Positions 57,644-64,000 of a stretch of DNA of 64,000 bases are shown in pieces (the first letter of the stretch is position 1; each line of letters starts with the position of its first letter). The notes under the pieces were generated by a model. The model was given only the letters and a program-made list of their open reading frames with translations. It made no database searches and was not told the DNA's origin. The DNA is taken from assembly GCA_035610835.1 (NCBI GenBank), contig CM069458.1, forward strand, positions 31,397,449-31,461,448, written 5' to 3'. A program made the position numbers and the translations under genes. Origin of the DNA: Ophiura sarsii (lineage: Eukaryota; Echinodermata; Ophiuroidea; Amphilepidida; Ophiuridae).

Positions 57644-57941
57644 ATATCTGATCCCGTCCGCAACTTGTGTCACAGGACCACAAGCTCATATTATGATACC
57701 GCTGAAATGATATTTATGAACATTATGAACAATTGTATTTCAAAACACTCAGGAGGTTGGTGATCGGGTGAAAATCAAGGATGGCCTCTAGCTTTAAACA
57801 ATAAGTATGGGATATCCTACATTCTTAAAATATTTTGTCAGTGTTATTGCGCCTTATTCCGTTGAGGGCGCCAAGACGGAATAAATCTAATCATGAGTAA
57901 GCTTGTGGTCCTGGGACACAAGTTGCGGACGGAATCAGATA
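57644..57941. mobile_element. 298-bp TIR element
   Basis: tatctgatcccgtccgcaac at the left and gttgcggacggaatcagata at the right extend to inverted repeats of about 45 bp with three mismatches. No coding capacity. Exact ends are uncertain. Confidence 0.65.
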
Positions 57942-59038
57942 GGCCTATATGCTATCTAATATATGTTTTTAGTTACCGGATTCGAAAACAACAACATACA
58001 ATTATTCATGTATTGATTATGATTATGGAAAGAAAGGGCGGAGTTAGGGCAGCGATGTGCGGGGCGAAACAAAAATCTTGAAAATAGAGGGAGCAAATTC
58101 ATTTTATCGACCGCAATTCTGTACAGGTATTACCGAACTTTATTTAAATATAGGGTGAATACTACACGTCGAAAATTAATCAGGTTTTCAATATTTGTTT
58201 TTCTGGTTCATGATTTGTTGAAAACAATTACATGAACAATCAACACATAACGTGTTATATTGAAAAATTACATAAAATTCAACTAAAAATGTAATTTCAG
58301 TACAAAACGGTAGCGAATAAAGAAAGTAACAATCAGAGACAATACAATTTTTGTTTGAACCCTGGACTAAATGGAATGATCTTTACCTTTTCTTCTATAT
58401 GCAGTCCAGAGGTTCCATAATTTACTAATAAATTATCCAGACCATCACAATATTGACTACGAATTAATGTGCTACGAACGGTTAGCTTTAAAATCATAAC
58501 CAAATTTCAGTCTTTAATATTTCGGTATATCATTAAATAAAAACACATTAACATTAAAATGGCAGCTCCAGTTTTTTGCTGAATTCCAGATTTTTGAACC
58601 ATAAAGTTGCACAATGTTCCCCAATCAGCCCTAGTTACTTTTATTTGTCATATATCATGCATATGGCAAATTACCATAATTGATTGAAATCAGCACAAAA
58701 TGCTTGATAAGGTATTGCGTCATTCAATAACACATAAAAGGGGTATTAGCTTTTTAAAACTATTATTCCAGTTTTTTATCCATTAATTTAGTATGCTCGT
58801 TCAATTCCATTCAAAATCCCTAACCATGCCAAATCCAATTTCTCGGTTCTCGCGTTTCGTGGTTCTTGAGTTTCGCGGTTCTCGGGTCTTATGGTTTTTC
58901 GGTTAACGTGGTTTGTGGTTGGCGCATTAGGATCCAAACGCCAACCATCGATTGCCCGGTGCTTCTTTTAAAAATTACGTCAGTTTGGTATTTGTAGTGA
59001 ACAAGCTTGCTTTATGAATGTGTAGTGATGAGTGATGG
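57942..59038. other. No gene; short gttctcg-type repeat
   Basis: At 58840-58920 words of the form ggttctcgcgtttcgtgg recur about every 16-20 bp. The remainder is AT-rich without exons. Confidence 0.45.
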
Positions 59039-59040
59039 TA

Positions 59041-59178
59041 CACAGAAAAAAATAAGTGAGTCATTATCGTAAAATGAGTCACTACATGGACAAAATGACT
59101 CATTTTGAACCATAGTGTGTCACTACACGGACAAAATGACTCATTTTTCGATGATGACTCACTTTTTTTCTTTCTGTG
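59041..59178. mobile_element. 138-bp MITE with TA target duplication
   Basis: The ends cacagaaaaaaataagtgag and ctcactttttttctttctgtg are inverted repeats, flanked by TA on both sides. The interior repeats acaaaatgactcatttt. Largely self-complementary. Confidence 0.85.
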
Positions 59179-59209
59179 TAGTGTTTGGAAATGAAAACAA
59201 AAGTTAGCA

Positions 59210-59304
59210 TAATTCTGTTATACCCTACACACCAACATCGGTAGTATGCGTCGTTCTTAAAAATCACGCACTATGAATACCCCTGTGAAGGGTATAACAG
59301 AATT
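59210..59304. repeat. 95-bp inverted repeat
   Basis: aattctgttataccct and agggtataacagaatt are exact complements enclosing about 63 bp. Possibly a very small MITE. Confidence 0.6.
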
Positions 59305-59726
59305 ACTCCCGAAAGATTACTTACATTTGTATGTAACCTTGAATTATATTTATATGAAGATTTATATGAAGCATAGTGAATATGCGTGTTTTGGTTACAA
59401 CATTTTAGGCTGGTTCGTGTTGGACATTGAAATAACACTTTGACTATAAAAACACCAAATGTGACATAATCTACACTTTCAGGGGGGGGGGGGGGGGCAG
59501 AGTGCCCCTTGACGGCATTGACCGGGAAGGCCAGCTCAAACTACTGGGCTAAAAGGGAGGGAAAATAGGAATGAACATATTTATGTATGGAAAATAAGTG
59601 GAAAAACGTGAAAATCGAAACGAAACTTTTCCAAATCAGGTACTACCCCTTTAATTTGACCACTTTCCTCCCTACAGATTCTGTTTGTAAACTGATCTAA
59701 TTTGGAATCAGCACAACATTTCGGTC
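59305..59726. other. No gene; G15 tract at 59483
   Basis: AT-rich sequence around a G run. Confidence 0.45.
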
Positions 59727-59728
59727 TA

Positions 59729-60603
59729 CAGGGTGTCTCAGAAAAAATTACAACGCACCTTTAGAGGATTGTAACTTACTGAATAAGTGTCAGAATATAA
59801 CAACTCAAACAACAAAATAAAGGCAAAATGCTATACTTTTACACCAAATAATATGCCAGATGAGACCAAAGTTTAACACAAAGTATAAAATAAAAGTTGT
59901 CTAAATTATTTTCATCACATTTTATACTTAAGAACAGTAAATTTAAAATTTGTAGGATAAGTTCAATCTTTTTATAACAATTGGAAACAAAATTATAGTA
60001 ATTTTAGTAAATATGAACATTGTCGTTATTAAACCAAGTTCAAGATCTAATAACATCGCGCATACAACTTATCAAGCTTCTAGTCTTCACATTTGCAACT
60101 TGAAGGCTGAAATCATGTATATTATAAAATTATCGCCAATTTTGCGCATGATGGTCAAATTATTAGTATGGCAATTGAAAACAAAATAAATGTTTTGTTT
60201 ACATTAAAAGAGTATGGCCATATCTCTCTCCTTACAATGAGTTGTAGTGTTTTTGGTTTATGGGTGTTATGAGTGTTATGATCGATAATTCAGTATTCTT
60301 CACAAATTGAACTTTTTTATCATTATAGTATTAAACAGCGCTGGCTAATTGAACAGAGTAAGTAACCAGCCGCGCAATTGAAAATATGTCAAAATATGCA
60401 AACTTGGATGGAAGTGTTCCGTGACTACTCTTACGTAATCACAGATATCTCCATTATTACTTCACAAAATTAAACACTGTTTTCTCCCAATTGTAGAAAA
60501 CTAATTTGGCCTCATTTTACCGTTTGAATCGTTAAATTCAGATACTCAATTAGGAAGTTATGATCGCCTAATGGTGCGTTGTAATTTTTTTTGAGACACC
60601 CTG
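59729..60603. mobile_element. 875-bp mariner-like MITE with TA target duplication
   Basis: cagggtgtctcagaaaaaat with acaacgcacc is repeated in reverse at 60568-60603, a terminal inverted repeat of about 35 bp with two or three mismatches. TA flanks both ends (59727-59728, 60604-60605). No frame above 60 codons lies inside, so a transposase must come from elsewhere. Confidence 0.85.
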
Positions 60604-60605
60604 TA

Positions 60606-61261
60606 GTAACAACTTTCACATTTTGTGGTGTATTTTATGCATGATTCAACCTTTTCTACAGCCATTTAGGCGGGAGGAGCGTCAGCTATATCGAACCATT
60701 TCTGCGGCGGCAATTCATCGATCGGTTCAATTATGGCGCTATTTAATGTATGTAGCTTTTCAAATTAATATAGAAACTTAAAGAAAAAGAGATTTAAAGA
60801 AATATATTTTGATATTTCTTTTTCAGAATTCAAGATAAACATTAATACTGTCATTTTTGATGTCGCTACTCACGTAAACACAGCAAATCCTGATCAAAAC
60901 TTAAACATATTGGAATATTTTCGCAATTTATGGAACGAGACGGTACTACCATGATTTAATATTGTTCGCTTCTTTTAATGCAGTTTGCAACGGCTTTACA
61001 CTAAATATATTACACCCGCTGTAAAACTAAATGCAAACTAACAGCAGGCCTGTAGCCTGGGGGAGTTTGATGTGTTCGCAAATTTCAACAACAAAATGGA
61101 GAGAGAAAGAGAAAATGGAAAATATTGTCGAAACGGAAAGGACGAGAGGAGTCTAGAAGAACAAAGAAAGGACATTCTTAACCTAGCGATATTTCTACAC
61201 TAATCCTAACATTAAACCCCAACCCGAACACGTGTTACCACTTTTACAATCCCTCTTTGAG
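60606..61261. other. No gene seen
   Basis: AT-rich sequence with no recognised repeats. Confidence 0.45.
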
Positions 61262-61642
61262 TTAAAGGCATATTATGTGATCTTTTCCAGAGAGCGCCCT
61301 CTATTCATGATTTTTTTTAGAAAGTAGATTTTCTTGCAGATTTACATTTCCGATCATAAATCATACATACATTCCAAGTTACAGAGCGATACGATTCCTA
61401 ATTACCTCAAAATCATGGTTTTAGAGTGAATTTAGAGTGAAAAATATAAACTGTCGGGATTCCGACAGTTTATTTTCACTCTAAAACCATGATTTTGAAG
61501 TAATTAAGAATCGTATCGCCCTGTAACTTGGAATGGAAGCATGATTTATGATCAGGAATGTAAATCTGCAAGAAAATCTGCATTTTATTTTTTTATCGAT
61601 GTTGAGGGCGCTCCCTGGAAAGATCACATAATATACCTTTAA
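61262..61642. mobile_element. 381-bp foldback MITE with TTAA ends
   Basis: Two arms of about 185 bp, from ttaaaggcatattatgtgat and its complement ending cctttaa, meet at actgtcgggattccgacagt. Both ends carry TTAA, which could be the TTAA duplication of piggyBac-type elements (inference). Nearly the whole element is self-complementary. Confidence 0.85.
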
Positions 61643-63861
61643 GGTTACGAAAAAGCTTGCGTCCGAGACCATCTCGTCCTTCACCCAATGCCTGCCGTTC
61701 ACCAACGATCCATTTAATTATTTGGCGTGCAAAAAGAATCCCGATAACCAAAAAGCCTCTGAAAAAATATTTAAAGATGTAGAAAGTGGGACTATGGAAA
61801 ATGAGAACATTTCTCGTTGTAACTGCGCAAAATTGCCTAGTTTTATAATCATATTGAACCCAAATATTTGATAATTATGTGAAAATGCAGAGGCGTGTCG
61901 AGGATCCTGGACTCCACGCCTGGACGCTACGCTCGCTGCGTTTCCCAGGACAGTAATAAGTAATCATAATCTTATAACTATACACATTTTCAGGCATGCG
62001 TTATTATTGATGGAATTCAAATTGTCGTTTTATTTGTTGCATTTTTACGAACGGTCTTCTTTATTGGTAAGTAAATATTTAACAAATGCGATATGCAGGT
62101 CTTTAACACTGTTGAAATGAGATGAGGTATATTTATAAAAATGAATACTTGGCCGCTTTTTTAAAGATCTCAATCGATACATTATTAACAAGATCATACG
62201 GATTTCGGTTTCATTTGGCTCATTAAAAATATAGTGCTATGGGCCTTTACAATTTGTCAATATATATCAAATTACGCCATGAAATGCCCCTCATTAAATT
62301 AATAAATAATCTAAAATTAACTGATTAATTAATTAATTAATTAATTAATGAGTTTTTATAAAAACTCTGATCGGGTTAGCCATTCATCAGTGTCATCATA
62401 TTTTGCGGTGCAGCTTATTTGCATGAGAATTCTTTGCTTCACTGAACCTAATTATAGCAAGTTCCCCACTCCCCATTGGTTAAAAGTATTTTGGTGGGAA
62501 ATATAATAACCCTTTTTTACTAGTCCCGATAAAATATTGTACCACCAATCTCACTCTGTCATGACTGTATTTGCAATGGTCCAAGTTATGCTGTATGAGC
62601 TACACGTCTAAGCTACAAGCGATGCAGCACTGGTAATCTAGAATCCCTTGCATACGGAAAACGCAAGCAATCGAGAAAGGGCTATTTGATTGGTGGGAAT
62701 TTTCCCTTTATTTCGTCTAACAATTATGGCCTGACAGTGAACTGACAGGTGTGTTATAAAATTGACCAATACCAATCCAGATCAGCTTCATGCGTCCTAG
62801 GGAGTCATCCTGAATTGAAATTGATATAGGCCTATTGATTTTTCCAGCCCAGTGTGTCGGAGATTGAGAATTGATTGCCCATCGATTTGCTGCTCACTCG
62901 GTTTTGGTTTCGAAGATGGAACTAATGCGATGCACAAAGCGCATTTTAAAAAGCGCCTAAAGTGAGTGCATTGATACTGGCAACAGTCTTTTACTTCTAC
63001 TCAATATTATAATAATGTCAGATTCCCTTAAACTTAAAGATGAAATTCTTTATGATCATGCATGCCACTGCAGGGCGCGTTGGCAAGTCAAATATGAATC
63101 AGGATCGAGTACGGTATGCGACTAAGTGCGATTGCAGGTCATTGAAAACTTTAGCATCATCCGCAAACGGACTTTATTGGACTTATAAAACGGTCAAACG
63201 GTCAAAATATTAAGCACATAATTCAATGACGTCTCAGTAAGTTGCCGAGAAATGCGCAATATGTCCCAAATTGTTTATGAAGTACTAGTATCTTGTCAGG
63301 TTATTTAACTTATGTAGGCCAATTTTTACAACAAAGAGAAACTTTGTCATTTCTGGACAACATTCCCCCTTAGACATATGGCCTTTTATCTTTTGTTGCA
63401 TTGTTTTCAAAGTTTGCTCTGGTGAAATAAGCATGCACATAATGGTCCTAACCGTGCTCCTGATTCGCTGGCAAGCAAATACTTTTGAGGACTTCGCCCG
63501 GATTTAATATATTAAATTGAAGTTATCTTGATATCATTATTCTCAATTGGGTTGGCCATTTGTAGCTATAAACAAACAGAATCGTCGACTAGATCCTAAA
63601 ATAGCCATTTTCTTATTTTTTCCAGGATGTAATAATAATCATCGATTGTATCGTACTAGGATCAAAATAATCTGTTGATTGTCATATCCGGCGTGCAATG
63701 TATTTGCAGGCAATCTCGAGGGTAAACAGAAATAGCGACGTCGAGCGCATTTCTGTCAAACAAACAGACAAGCAAAGTAACGGACAAAATAAGAATACGG
63801 TGTACCAGACAGATATTCAAATATTAAAGGTATAACTAATCATTTTAGGCAAGTTTTTGCT
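61643..63861. other. No gene; (ttaa)n microsatellite at 62322-62350
   Basis: About seven ttaa units lie at 62322-62350. The remaining 2.2 kb has no recognisable exons, repeat families or tRNAs. Confidence 0.5.
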
Positions 63862-64000
63862 TAACACTTTCCACGAGGCTATTAATTTTACCATTACAAA
63901 ACAGATTTTTTTCAGCAACCTTACCCAACTTTCAAAGTCTATCTCAAGGATTACTGAATCAATACAAGACATGTTTGTACTTATTTCAATACTTTCTCAT
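63862..64000 (-). repeat. Dispersed repeat running off the window end
   Basis: Complementary to 30410-30540: actttcaaagtctatctcaa here pairs with ttgagatagaccttgaaagt there. Truncated by the window edge. Confidence 0.7.

Overview
This is a gene-poor stretch of an animal genome, most likely a marine invertebrate deuterostome. An echinoderm is my first guess and a hemichordate the second; the species cannot be fixed from the sequence. The grounds are one intron-containing gene with GT-AG splice sites, a TATA box, eukaryotic tRNA sequences, AT-rich non-coding DNA, frequent taggccta words, very long G/C homopolymers and many small inverted-repeat transposons (MITEs). It is not bacterial: there are no operons and no long open frames. 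The longest open frame is 143 codons and lies inside a degenerate repeat.

The only convincing protein-coding gene runs from 45930 to 51964 on the + strand. It has four exons that join in phase and encode a 227-residue secreted peptidoglycan recognition protein (PGRP). The protein has a signal peptide, a proline-rich APPR-repeat linker and an amidase domain with all four zinc ligands (H95, Y130, H204, C212). A TATAAAAGG box lies about 135 bp before the ATG. Intron 2 (4,053 bp) is filled with repeats. One of them is a duplicated block that carries the splice acceptor and first 20 bases of exon 3.

Layout. 0-1 kb: a possible last exon of an upstream gene (weak) and a 150-bp tandem duplication. 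1-14.6 kb: TIR elements and MITEs, including a nested insertion at 5967-6611. 14.64-15.11 kb: a dead 3' end of a non-LTR retrotransposon ORF. 15.74-21.82 kb: a minisatellite built on ttagcgctaa palindromes and organised in a 2,633-bp higher-order unit. 22.16-25.01 kb: a transposon-like element with near-identical 229-bp terminal inverted repeats that encloses one well-formed tRNA-Asn and two tRNA-like remnants. 25.1-31 kb: degenerate tandem repeats, a foldback element made of ctgccaattggcag palindromes, and a 45-base G tract. 31.63-34.41 kb: a 2.8-kb CACTG...CAGTG element with dense subterminal ttggtcaa/ttgggcaa repeats. 35-45 kb: several MITE families, three of them sharing an AAGGGNGCAC end. 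45.8-52 kb: the PGRP gene. 52-64 kb: further TIR elements, including one with an approximate 8-bp hAT-type duplication, one with TTAA ends and one mariner-like MITE with TA duplications.

The features do not form a pathway. The window is one innate-immunity gene embedded in mobile-element sediment. The parts most worth following up are the two tRNA-Asn copies, each inside a different TIR-bounded unit, the higher-order minisatellite, and the partial exon duplication in the immune gene. All coordinates and alignments were made by eye; no homology search was run.
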